The notes under the pieces were generated by a model that worked only from the letters and a program-made list of their open reading frames with translations, did not search any database and had not been told where the DNA came from. The position numbers were made by a program, and so were the translations under genes. This document shows, in pieces, positions 1-7,605 of a stretch of DNA of 39,565 nucleotides (positions within the stretch are counted from its first letter, which is position 1; each line of letters opens with the position of its first letter). The stretch is from Chryseobacterium populi (lineage in GTDB: Bacteria > Bacteroidota > Bacteroidia > Flavobacteriales > Weeksellaceae): positions 1-39,565 of the forward strand of contig NZ_AKJY01000039.1 of the NCBI RefSeq assembly GCF_000282115.1. Reading direction: 5' to 3'.

Positions 1-239
1 CCCAGTTCTGTAATATAGCCTGCCATACTCGCATTCAGTAAAATAATTTTTTTGAAAGGAAAAGCTCCCGATTTAAAATCATAAGCAAAATTTCCTGATT
101 TTAATTGCAGGACATTATTGTGTTCTTTATATTTAAGCCTGTGCGAGATGGAAGTCCATTCTGCAGATGAAATTTTTTGTTCTCTTTTACAGGAAATTAG
201 CGTGCAAAACGCGATTAATAATAAAATTTTCAGTTTCAT
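1..239 (-). CDS. Lipoprotein, N-terminal part (runs off left edge)
   Basis: An open frame on the minus strand starts with ATG at 239 and stays open for 79 codons to the window edge, so only the N-terminus is present. It begins MKLKILLLIAFCTLISCKRE, a lipoprotein signal peptide with lipobox LISC and lipidated Cys17, so the product should be anchored to a membrane. The rest of the visible sequence (about residues 18-79) is soluble and includes WTSISHRLKYKEHNN. I do not recognise the family. It is divergent from the tRNA-Arg gene, with only about 47 bp between them. The reading frame and lipobox are seen directly; export is inferred. Confidence 0.72.
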   Translation of the reverse strand, partial: MKLKILLLIAFCTLISCKREQKISSAEWTSISHRLKYKEHNNVLQLKSGNFAYDFKSGAFPFKKIILLNASMAGYITEL

Positions 240-240
240 A

Positions 241-271
241 TTTCAAAGAAAAGAAAAAAGTGTTATATTTG
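241..271 (+). promoter_or_regulatory. Bacteroidetes-type promoter for tRNA-Arg
   Basis: TTTC at 241-244 (consensus -33 box TTTG), a 19-bp spacer and TATATTTG at 264-271 match the Bacteroidetes primary sigma pattern TTTG-N19-TAnnTTTG with one mismatch. The tRNA begins 15 bp downstream, which fits a very short leader. Confidence 0.7.
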
Positions 272-286
272 CAAACCTTTAACAAA

Positions 287-360
287 GGCCTCGTGGCGCA
301 ACTGAATAGCGCATCTGATTACGGCTCAGAAGGTTACAGGTTTGAATCCTGTCGAGGTCA
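287..360 (+). tRNA. tRNA-Arg (anticodon ACG)
   Basis: The full cloverleaf can be drawn. Acceptor stem GGCCTCG (287-293) pairs with CGAGGTC (353-359) with one G-U pair. The D stem is GCGC/GCGC (296-299, 309-312). The anticodon stem TCTGA/TCAGA holds loop TTACGGC with anticodon ACG at 321-323. The T stem is ACAGG/CCTGT with loop TTTGAAT, and the discriminator is A360. CCA is not encoded. It reads CGU-type arginine codons. A near copy of its last bases and following sequence lies at 5068-5087 (see findings). Confidence 0.96.
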
Positions 361-373
361 CAAACAGCCAAAT

Positions 374-406
374 GGCGCCACTTTAATACAAGTGGCGCCT
401 TTTTTT
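374..406 (+). terminator. Rho-independent terminator of tRNA-Arg
   Basis: GGCGCCACTT (374-383) pairs perfectly with AAGTGGCGCC (390-399) around a 6-nt loop and is followed by a run of seven T. It lies 13 bp after the tRNA. Confidence 0.92.
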
Positions 407-488
407 ATTCTATCAAAAACTTTATTTACGATAAAATATCAAATATTTTAATTTACTAAGAATTAAATTTGTATTTCTCTTAAAAACA

Positions 489-1625
489 ATGGACAAATAC
501 AACTTTTTACAACTCGCTTCCTCTATTGGGATTTTCATGGTACTTTTGCTTGCCCTGTTTTTGATTACCGTAAAAACTAAACACAGACTTTCAAATTGGC
601 TTCTTGCGTTTTTTCTTTTTACAAATGCCGTAGATGCGTTGAAATTTTCAATGCAAGAATTCCCCATTAATCATATCAACCTCGAGGCATTCCGTTGGAG
701 TATTGTTTATTTGGTTCCAGCATCGTTTTATCTCTATGTATTGTCCGTTTGTTACTCTAATTTTCGTTTAAAACCGAAACATTTACTGCATACAATTCCG
801 TTTGTTGCTTACAGTTTATATTTAATGTGGGGAATTTATTTTGTAGATAGAGCCTCGAAAGTACATTTTATAAATAGCATGAATGAAATGCCTTTAATGC
901 AATTTTTTCAATTTCTTTTCGAATTTTTGTTTCAGGTTTATTTTATTGCGTCATTTCTGGTTATTAGAAAATCCAAAACGGTCTATCTTGAGAATTACAC
1001 AAACCCCAATATTTCTGTCCTTAACGCACTATCCAAAATAACAATTCTATATTATGTCTTACATTTTATAGTTCTTCTAAGATGGCTGGTTACTTTTATT
1101 TTTGGGCGGGGCGATATCCGAACTTGGATTGTAACTCTTGACGGGTTTGCATTTTTATTTTGTACATGTTGGTATCTATTGACTGCATTAAACAATCCTG
1201 AATTTTTCAGAGGAGTGAATTCCTATTTGAAACCTATTACAGAAGTAATTCCTAAACAAAAAACCAGTCCTTTAATCGTTGAAGAAAAAAATAAGGAAAT
1301 CCAATTCTTAAAGGATTTTATGGTGGAAAAAGAACCTTACTTGGATTCATCATTAACCATTCAGGATTTATCAGAGCAAATAAAAATGCCAGTCAAAGAT
1401 TTATCTACTTTGATTAATTTGTATATGGATAAACACTTTTTCGATTTCGTAAATGAATACAGAATTGAAAAAGCAATGCAAATCCTTAAAAATCCTTCAC
1501 AAAAAGAATTAACCGTTTTGGAAATCTTATACGAAGTTGGTTTTAATTCCAAATCTTCTTTCAATACTTCTTTCAAAAAATATACTGGGAAAACGCCAAC
1601 TGATTTTAGAAAAAATTCAATTTAA
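489..1625 (+). CDS. AraC-family regulator with N-terminal membrane domain
   Basis: The 378-residue protein has about seven hydrophobic segments in residues 8-235 (for example IGIFMVLLLALFLITV and WLLAFFLFTNAV), then a linker and a C-terminal AraC-type helix-turn-helix domain at about 275-376. The second HTH motif is visible near 350 (VGFNSKSSFNTSFKKYTGKTP). This layout is a known Bacteroidetes type in which a membrane sensor is fused to its own DNA-binding domain; the ligand cannot be told. The start is the ATG at 489, with a -7-like TAAATTTG at 464-471. It precedes two serine hydrolase genes on the same strand, which are plausible targets (inference). Confidence 0.88.
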   Translation: MDKYNFLQLASSIGIFMVLLLALFLITVKTKHRLSNWLLAFFLFTNAVDALKFSMQEFPINHINLEAFRWSIVYLVPASFYLYVLSVCYSNFRLKPKHLLHTIPFVAYSLYLMWGIYFVDRASKVHFINSMNEMPLMQFFQFLFEFLFQVYFIASFLVIRKSKTVYLENYTNPNISVLNALSKITILYYVLHFIVLLRWLVTFIFGRGDIRTWIVTLDGFAFLFCTCWYLLTALNNPEFFRGVNSYLKPITEVIPKQKTSPLIVEEKNKEIQFLKDFMVEKEPYLDSSLTIQDLSEQIKMPVKDLSTLINLYMDKHFFDFVNEYRIEKAMQILKNPSQKELTVLEILYEVGFNSKSSFNTSFKKYTGKTPTDFRKNSI

Positions 1626-1723
1626 TATTTTTTAGTGGACAAATGCGTTCGACTTTTTTTAATCGGTCGTGTATCTACGTCTCCTAAAGCATCTTTGCAG
1701 AGAATTTTAAAAATCAATCTTAT

Positions 1724-3238
1724 ATGAAACATATTTTGTTTGCGTATTTTCTGCTTATATCAATTGGAGGTTTTTGCCAGCAGAACGCTTTGAAATCTAA
1801 ACAGGAAAAAGCAAAAAAAATCGATTTGATAATCGAAAAATATCATCAATTTGACCTTTTTAACGGAAGTGCCCTGATTGTCCAAAACGGTGAAATTATA
1901 CTGCAGAAAAATTATGGACAAGCAGACAAAAACTGGAATATCGACGCAACATCGGATACAAAATTCAGAATTGGTTCCGTAACCAAACAGTTTACCGGAA
2001 TGCTGATAATGCAGTTGAAACAAGAAGGAAAAATTAAACTTGATGATAAAATAAGCGATTATCTGCCTTGGATTAGCAAAACAATTGGTAATAAAATAAC
2101 CATCCATCAGTTATTGACGCACACTTCAGGGTTACCAAATTATACAGATTTTCCCGATTTTAAAACTAAAATGGTTTTCGAAAATTTGTCTCCAAAAGAA
2201 TTTGCGGTCAAATACTTCAAAGATAATCTGGGATTCGAACCTGGAACTAAACAGAACTATTGTAATACAGGCTATTATTTATTGGGTTTGATTATCGAAG
2301 AAATTACCGGAAAGCCTTATGAAGAAGTTCTCAAGAAAAAAATATTTGATGTGATTGGAATGAAAAATACAGGTATCGAAAATCCAAAAGAAATCATATC
2401 AAATTACGCACAAGGTTATGATTTTGATTACGATGGCTACCAAAAAACAGATTACATCAATATGAAAACTGCCGTATTTTCTGCCGGCGCAATGTACAGC
2501 ACGGCTAATGATATGAAAAAATGGGACGATGCATTGTACACCAATATTTTACTAAATGAGGAGAACAAGAAGATATATTTCACACCTCACACTGGTAATT
2601 ATGCTTATGGCTTGAATATTCAGAAAAATCAAAATTTTTTAGGGTCGGGGAAAGATATTACGACAATGGCTCATAGTGGCGGAATCAATGGATTTTCCTG
2701 CAATATTGCGAGAATTCCGGAAGATAAAATCTATATAATTCTGCTTGATAATACAAGAGCCGGAAAAAGAGGTGGACAGCTGGAAGCTATTATTGATAAT
2801 ATTTTCGGGGTTTTATATAATCACAAAGTTGATTTACCGAAACCGTTAATCATCTTCGAAGTATATAAAAAAATGAAGGCAACTTCTGTAGAAGAAGGAA
2901 TTGTTTATTTGAAAGACCTCAGGAAAAATAAATTTGATTCTTATAATTTCAATGGTTTTGAAAATGAACTTAATAGGTTGACATATAAATTTCTAGGCGA
3001 CAAAAAGATTGAAGATGCATTGAAAATCATTGATTATGCCATTTCAGAATTTCCAAATTCTTCCAATCTTTATGACACACGTGGCGAAGTTTATTTCACT
3101 AAAAAAGATTATAATGCTTCCAAAAAAGATTATCAGAAAACGGTAGAGCTTAATCCTAATAATGACAATGCGAAGGAAATGCTTTTGAAAATTGAAAAAG
3201 AAATTGAAAAAGAAATTGAAAAAGAAATTGAAAAATAA
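1724..3238 (+). CDS. Secreted serine hydrolase, beta-lactamase fold, with TPR tail
   Basis: The 504-residue protein has a signal peptide (residues 1-19, ending GGFCQ) and a penicillin-binding/class C beta-lactamase-like domain at about 33-370. The catalytic motifs are present: SVTK at 85-88 (nucleophile Ser85, Lys88), YCN at 179-181 and HSG at 317-319. A C-terminal region (about 375-495) carries at least one TPR-like repeat (LYDTRGEVYFTKKDY) and ends in a run of IEKE units made by a 12-bp tandem repeat. Family members are mostly D-Ala-D-Ala peptidases, esterases or peptide hydrolases. Antibiotic hydrolysis is not implied by these motifs. It is a diverged paralogue of the next gene. Confidence 0.87.
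   Translation: MKHILFAYFLLISIGGFCQQNALKSKQEKAKKIDLIIEKYHQFDLFNGSALIVQNGEIILQKNYGQADKNWNIDATSDTKFRIGSVTKQFTGMLIMQLKQEGKIKLDDKISDYLPWISKTIGNKITIHQLLTHTSGLPNYTDFPDFKTKMVFENLSPKEFAVKYFKDNLGFEPGTKQNYCNTGYYLLGLIIEEITGKPYEEVLKKKIFDVIGMKNTGIENPKEIISNYAQGYDFDYDGYQKTDYINMKTAVFSAGAMYSTANDMKKWDDALYTNILLNEENKKIYFTPHTGNYAYGLNIQKNQNFLGSGKDITTMAHSGGINGFSCNIARIPEDKIYIILLDNTRAGKRGGQLEAIIDNIFGVLYNHKVDLPKPLIIFEVYKKMKATSVEEGIVYLKDLRKNKFDSYNFNGFENELNRLTYKFLGDKKIEDALKIIDYAISEFPNSSNLYDTRGEVYFTKKDYNASKKDYQKTVELNPNNDNAKEMLLKIEKEIEKEIEKEIEK
3189..3236 (+). repeat. 12-bp tandem repeat at the 3' end of the hydrolase gene
   Basis: About four copies of a 12-bp unit (ATTGAAAAAGAA) encode repeated IEKE at the extreme C-terminus. 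The neighbouring paralogue has a single KIEKEVEK, so the array probably grew by slippage. Since 12 is a multiple of three, copy changes keep the frame. Confidence 0.85.
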
Positions 3239-3303
3239 TATGTTTTTGGAGGTAACAAATTTATTTCTGAGCTGTCTTATTAATTAGAAATTAATTACAA
3301 AAA

Positions 3304-4779
3304 ATGAAGAAACTATTATCAATCATATTTCTCATTTCTGGATTTTCAGCTTTTGCTCAGAAAACCATAACAGAAAAGCAAATTTATGCTTCGATGAATG
3401 CTCAAGCTGAAAAATTCCTAAAAGAAACGAAAGCAAATTCGTTCTCCATCGGAATAGTGAAAGACGGGAAAACCTACACCAGACATTATGGAGAAATCGA
3501 CAAAGGAAAAGGAAACAAAGCCAATAATTCTACATTATTTGAAATTGCTTCTATCACCAAATTATTTACAGGAGCATTAATTGCAAAAGCCGTTTTGGAC
3601 GGGAAAATTAAATTGAATGATGATATAAGAAAATATATTACAGGTTCTTATCCGAATCTTGAATTCAAAGGAATCTCTGTAACTATTAAAGATTTGGTTT
3701 CATTGAAATCTGGTTTCAATAAAGACTTACCCGACAGAAGTGAGCTTTTTCAAAATAGAAATGATAGTATTGCTTTCAAAATTGAAAAATTGGAAAAATC
3801 TTATACGAAAGAGCAATTTTTCAATGATTTGAAAGCAATTAAAGTGGAAACTGTGCCCGGTACAGTTTATAATTATAATAACGGAACTTTGCAACTGTCA
3901 GCTCATATTCTTGAAAATGTTTATGGGAAAAGTTATGAGACATTATTGAAGGAAAATTTAATTTCTCCTTTAAAATTAGCTCATACTAAACTTCATATCA
4001 ATCAAAATGAAACCATCGCCAATGGTTATGATGAAAATGGAGTTATGATGCCATTTTTACCATACTCACTTTGGGGTGCTCAGGGTTATTTGAAATCAAC
4101 GTTAACTGATTTGACTACATTTTTAAAATTTGAATTGGATAAAAAAAGTCCACTCGTTCAGGAATCACAACGAGATCTACTCAATAATAAAAACTATTGG
4201 AACGCTTATTTTTGGGATGAAGTGACCATCAATCACAACGGTCGAAATGCCAGAAAACACGGCGGTGCTTTCGGAACGCAAAATTTATTTTGGGTTTTTC
4301 CGGATTATGATATGGGAATTTCTGTTATTACTAATCAAAGTGGAGATAATACTTATGGAAATTTATACAATTCAGTTCAATATCTTGTAGATGATTTAAA
4401 ACCTTTTGGACAGAAATTAATTGGAAGAGAAATCGAGAGAAAATGTTTTGAAAACATCGATACCGGAATTGCCTATTATAAAGATTTGAAGAAAAACAAA
4501 CCCGATTCTTACAACTTTTCTGATGAATCTGAACTCAATAGTTTAGGTTATAAATTGATGAGGAGTGGAAAAATCACATCATCTATCAAACTATTTCAGC
4601 TTTATGTTTCCGAATTTCCCGATTCAGGAAATTCTTACGACAGCTTAGCTGAAGCTTATTTTAACAATAAGGAATTTGCCCTTTCAAAACAAAATTACCA
4701 GAAATCTTTGGAACTAAACCCTGAAAATACGAACGCAAAAGATATGCTTGCAAAAATTGAAAAGGAAGTTGAAAAATAA
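3304..4779 (+). CDS. Secreted serine hydrolase, beta-lactamase fold, with TPR tail (second paralogue)
   Basis: The 491-residue protein has a signal peptide (MKKLLSIIFLISGFSAFAQ) and a beta-lactamase-like domain. Visible motifs are SITK at 83-86, YNN at 191-193 and HGG near residue 319. The Thr-His found in many relatives (THTSG) is LKSG here. The tail has a TPR-like repeat (SYDSLAEAYFNNKEF) and ends KIEKEVEK, like the previous gene. It follows that gene by 65 bp on the same strand, so the two are a tandem duplication, diverged and probably co-expressed. The substrate is unknown. Confidence 0.86.
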   Translation: MKKLLSIIFLISGFSAFAQKTITEKQIYASMNAQAEKFLKETKANSFSIGIVKDGKTYTRHYGEIDKGKGNKANNSTLFEIASITKLFTGALIAKAVLDGKIKLNDDIRKYITGSYPNLEFKGISVTIKDLVSLKSGFNKDLPDRSELFQNRNDSIAFKIEKLEKSYTKEQFFNDLKAIKVETVPGTVYNYNNGTLQLSAHILENVYGKSYETLLKENLISPLKLAHTKLHINQNETIANGYDENGVMMPFLPYSLWGAQGYLKSTLTDLTTFLKFELDKKSPLVQESQRDLLNNKNYWNAYFWDEVTINHNGRNARKHGGAFGTQNLFWVFPDYDMGISVITNQSGDNTYGNLYNSVQYLVDDLKPFGQKLIGREIERKCFENIDTGIAYYKDLKKNKPDSYNFSDESELNSLGYKLMRSGKITSSIKLFQLYVSEFPDSGNSYDSLAEAYFNNKEFALSKQNYQKSLELNPENTNAKDMLAKIEKEVEK

Positions 4780-5004
4780 ATAATATCACAATTTTTAGAT
4801 TCGGTGCATTCAAATATATTTTCCAATCTAATTATCTACTAATATCCTACTTTTCATTAATTAAATCTTTATTCAAAAGTAAAAGACATTTGAAGCCAAC
4901 TAATGTCCCATTATATCTGTCTTGATTGTTCTATATGCGAAAGATTATATTGCAACAGGCTTTATAACTATAAGAATTTAAATGCAACATTTAACATAGC
5001 CAAA

Positions 5005-5087
5005 TCCTATTTAATTTGGCTCAGGCGAATCAAATCATCGATAAAAGTGTTTGAAGATACGCTCGTTGAGGTCACCAGCAGCCAAAT
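5005..5087 (+). pseudogene. Relic element copy 1: protein tail plus tRNA-3'-like end
   Basis: In the frame ending with TGA at 5052-5054 the sequence reads LFNLAQANQIIDKSV and then stops. The same tail with mostly synonymous third-position differences occurs at about 12603 and 15385. Fourteen bases after the stop, GAGGTCAC at 5068-5075 followed by CAGCAGCCAAAT matches the end of the tRNA-Arg and its downstream flank (354-373) at 18 of 20 positions. I infer the remnant of an integrase-like 3' end next to an attachment site. The protein family is not identified. Confidence 0.5.
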
Positions 5088-5121
5088 AACGACACTTAAA
5101 GTCAAGTGTCGTTTATTTTTT
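5088..5121 (+). terminator. Terminator following relic copy 1
   Basis: AACGACACTT (5088-5097) pairs over ten bases with AAGTGTCGTT (5104-5113) around loop AAAGTC and is followed by TATTTTTTT. Its position and stem (xxCGxCACTT) parallel the terminator after tRNA-Arg. Confidence 0.85.
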
Positions 5122-5214
5122 TGACTACTACCAGTTATCAAATAACTTTACCAATTTTTCAAATACTTTTTAATTTACAATAATAATCTTTGATACAAAA
5201 TCAAAATTTTAGAC

Positions 5215-5239
5215 AAAAATCCCGGATTAACGGGATTTT
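5215..5239 (-). terminator. Terminator of the deacetylase/symporter/DUF2911 operon
   Basis: AAAATCCCG (5216-5224) pairs with CGGGATTTT (5231-5239) around a 6-nt loop. Read on the minus strand it ends in five T, 19 bp after the DUF2911 stop codon. Confidence 0.85.
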
Positions 5240-5257
5240 AATTTCTTATATTTAAAT

Positions 5258-5776
5258 TTATTTTATCTCTACAGGAACTGAGATTTTATCCCAATCCATT
5301 GTGAATCCATTGTTGTTTATTTTATAAACTAAATTTTCCTGTGTTGCCGGTAAAGCTTTTGTTTTAACATCAACACGTAAAGCATCTTTAGCTTGTTCGT
5401 ATTTATAGGCGCCCCATTGTTTTGGCTCTTTGTTAAAAATTGCAGTCCAGGTTCCGGATGCCTTAGGGATTAAGAAAAAGCTGTATTTACCTGCAGGCAG
5501 TGATTTACCCTGAACGGTAATGTCTTTATCTGTTTCAAAAGTAGTTGCTTCATTGGCACCTGCACGCCAAACTTTATCATAAGCTTCCAAACCACCCCAG
5601 ATGGTACGCCCTTTAACAGAAGGACTGCTATAGGCAATTGTAATGGTTGCATCTTTAATTTTTCCCGTAGCAGTAGCCGGAGGGCTGGCTGGTTTTTTAG
5701 TTTCCTGAGCATATGCATTCACTGAAATTGTCATTGCAGCAAAAAGCACGGTAGCAGATTTGATCATTGTTTTCAT
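5258..5776 (-). CDS. DUF2911-family exported protein
   Basis: The 172-residue protein has a signal peptide (residues 1-23, ending NAYAQ) followed by one compact domain with the hallmarks of DUF2911: [34 protein letters not shown] and [13 protein letters not shown]. The function of this family is not established. It is the last gene of the minus-strand operon, starting 36 bp after the symporter stop, and a strong terminator follows. Export to the periplasm or beyond is inferred from the signal peptide. Confidence 0.9.
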   Translation of the reverse strand: MKTMIKSATVLFAAMTISVNAYAQETKKPASPPATATGKIKDATITIAYSSPSVKGRTIWGGLEAYDKVWRAGANEATTFETDKDITVQGKSLPAGKYSFFLIPKASGTWTAIFNKEPKQWGAYKYEQAKDALRVDVKTKALPATQENLVYKINNNGFTMDWDKISVPVEIK

Positions 5777-5812
5777 AATATTCTTTTTGTTTGGTTGTTT
5801 TTGTTTGTTCGT

Positions 5813-7504
5813 TTACGAATTTACTGCTTTTGGTTTATAAAACAATAAACCGATTGCCGAAAATATAATTACCGCCGCTGCCCCGATTACGTTAAGCCAA
5901 AGAAAAGAAACGATATCGAACTGATAAACGGCAATAACCGCAATTTCTGATAATATTGCAGAAATAAATACATTGGAACCGGTGATTTTTTTATAGTAAA
6001 ATGCCACAAGAAAAATTCCCAGTATCGGGCCATAGAAAAGAGAACCCAATACATTAACCGCTTCAATAAGGGAACCCATCTGAGTGGCAAACATGGCTAC
6101 TCCGATTGAGAAAATACCCCAGGCCAAAGTGTGTAGGCGGCTATACTTTAATCCGGTTGCATCATCAGGAATTTCTTTTGTAAAAATTAAATGAACATCT
6201 TTTAATGAGCAGGCAGCAAGGGAATTCAGCGCTGCAGAAATTGAACCCCAGCTGGCCAGAAAGATTACGGCAAACAGTAAACCGATCATCCCTGCAGGCA
6301 AGGTATTTTTTACGAAATACAGGAAAATGTAATTCGTATCCGTTTTCTCCGCATTATAATTTGAATTGTTGATCGCTTCCTCTACCCTGCTGTGAAGTGC
6401 TTTTACCTGAGTTTGCGTATTTTTAAAATCCTGAATTGTTTTTTTGAGTTGGGGAGAATGAGTTTCTTTCAATTTTAGAATTTCTTTCGATTCTGCATTA
6501 AATTTTATTTGCAAATCCTGATGCTCTTTTTCAAAAACCGCAGCCTGTTCAGGTTGTGTTTCCTTTAAATATTGATAAGATCGTTCGTTAAAATAAATCG
6601 GAGCCGGTTTTAGAGAAAAGAAAGCAAAAAGCAAAGCACCGATCAGGAGAATAGCAAACTGCATCGGAATTTTAACCAATCCGTTCAACAGCAAGCCCAT
6701 TTTTGCATTGGTATTGTCCTTCGCAGTAATATACCTCCCGACCTGACTCTGATCCGTACCGAAGTAAGAAAGTGCCAGAAAAAAACCGCCAATCAGCCCG
6801 CTCCAGATATTGTATTTATCTTTCCAATCGAATTCTGTAGTGATTACATTGAGCTTTCCGGATTTTCCCGCCAGATAAAGCGCATCCTTAAAACCAATTC
6901 CATCCGGCATATTCTGAATAAGCAGATAACCTGCAAAAGCCATTGTTCCCAGAATAATGAGAAACTGTAATTTTTGGGTGTGAGCAATCGCTTTTGCACC
7001 GCCAACATAGGTGTAGATCAACAGAATACCACCTGTTAAAACATTGGTTAAATAAATATTCCAGTTTAAAACGCTTGACAAGATGATACTCGGGGCATAA
7101 ATGCTGATTCCTGTTGATAAACCTCTTGAAAAAAGAAATAGCAGTGAAGTAAGTACCCTAGTTTTTTTATCAAAACGGTTTTCTAAATATTCATAGGCGG
7201 TGTAAACATTTAAGCGCTGAAAAATCGGGATGAAAGTGATACAGATCACAATCATCGCCAAAGGCAGACCAAAATAATACTGAACGAAACGCATGCCGTC
7301 TGTATAAGCCTGGCCCGGTGCTGAAAGGAATGTAATGGCACTTGCCTGCGTAGCCATAATGCCCAAAAGCACAATGTACCAGGGCATTTTATTATCTGCT
7401 TTCAGGTAGGATTCATTGCTTTTCTGGCCACGGCCAATGAATACACCATAAACCACCACTACCACAAGGGTAAAAATCAAAACTGTCCAATCTATAGTGC
7501 TCAT
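5813..7504 (-). CDS. Sodium:solute symporter (SSS family) with coiled-coil loop
   Basis: The 563-residue integral membrane protein belongs to the SSS family. The N-terminal region (TVLIFTLVVVVVYGVFIGR, SYLKADNKMPW, ATQASAITFLSAPGQAY) and FGTDQSQVGRYI are typical, and about 13 membrane segments can be drawn. Between hydrophobic segments near 300 and 395 lies a highly charged, mostly helical insert of roughly 80 residues (EQAAVFEKEHQDLQIKFNAE and following), which looks like a coiled coil. The gene overlaps the preceding 34-codon ORF by four bases (ATGA). Being co-transcribed with a PIG-L deacetylase suggests uptake of a sugar or deacetylated amino sugar (inference). Confidence 0.9.
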   Translation of the reverse strand: MSTIDWTVLIFTLVVVVVYGVFIGRGQKSNESYLKADNKMPWYIVLLGIMATQASAITFLSAPGQAYTDGMRFVQYYFGLPLAMIVICITFIPIFQRLNVYTAYEYLENRFDKKTRVLTSLLFLFSRGLSTGISIYAPSIILSSVLNWNIYLTNVLTGGILLIYTYVGGAKAIAHTQKLQFLIILGTMAFAGYLLIQNMPDGIGFKDALYLAGKSGKLNVITTEFDWKDKYNIWSGLIGGFFLALSYFGTDQSQVGRYITAKDNTNAKMGLLLNGLVKIPMQFAILLIGALLFAFFSLKPAPIYFNERSYQYLKETQPEQAAVFEKEHQDLQIKFNAESKEILKLKETHSPQLKKTIQDFKNTQTQVKALHSRVEEAINNSNYNAEKTDTNYIFLYFVKNTLPAGMIGLLFAVIFLASWGSISAALNSLAACSLKDVHLIFTKEIPDDATGLKYSRLHTLAWGIFSIGVAMFATQMGSLIEAVNVLGSLFYGPILGIFLVAFYYKKITGSNVFISAILSEIAVIAVYQFDIVSFLWLNVIGAAAVIIFSAIGLLFYKPKAVNS

Positions 7505-7605
7505 GCCCAGAATTTAGTAAACCAATAATAAAATGCGATCTGCAACACTAATGCAGCTGCTAATAATATATACCAGGTATTCCAGTTTTTAAGTTGTTTG
7601 TTCAT
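7501..7605 (-). CDS. 34-residue single-span membrane protein coupled to the symporter
   Basis: A complete ORF too short for usual gene callers starts with ATG at 7605 and stops with TGA at 7503-7501. It begins MNKQLKNWNTWYILLAAALV and ends FYYWFTKFWA, one hydrophobic helix flanked by charged and aromatic residues. Its ATG overlaps the upstream deacetylase stop (TGATG) and its stop overlaps the symporter start (ATGA), so all three genes are translationally coupled. Other SSS transporters have small partner proteins encoded just upstream (YjcH with ActP, YhdT with PanF). This may be a minimal version of such a partner (inference). Confidence 0.75.
   Translation of the reverse strand: MNKQLKNWNTWYILLAAALVLQIAFYYWFTKFWA

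Larger units (their letters stand above)
4780..5257. other. Gene-free stretch with a decayed integration-type element
   Basis: No convincing gene lies between the second hydrolase and the DUF2911 gene. The stretch holds the first copy of a short relic element (about 5005-5087), its terminator hairpin (5088-5121) and the terminator of the minus-strand operon (5215-5239). An open frame of 73 codons at 4903-5124 is in the wrong frame for the relic and crosses the terminator, so it is not listed as a gene. Confidence 0.6.

Noticed and set aside
167..451. 94-codon plus-strand ORF over the tRNA
   Set aside because: It spans the tRNA-Arg, its promoter and its terminator, and the lipoprotein start on the other strand; a chance frame.
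3189..3236. Repeat array as a CRISPR or regulatory repeat
   Set aside because: Units are 12 bp, contiguous and in frame inside a coding region, so it is a coding microsatellite. No CRISPR array was seen anywhere in the window.
1724..4779. Calling the two hydrolases antibiotic-resistance beta-lactamases
   Set aside because: They share the fold motifs with many esterases and peptidases, and the TPR tails and weak motif context give no support for antibiotic hydrolysis.
4903..5124. 73-codon plus-strand ORF
   Set aside because: It crosses a strong terminator and is out of frame with the conserved tail shared by the three relic copies.
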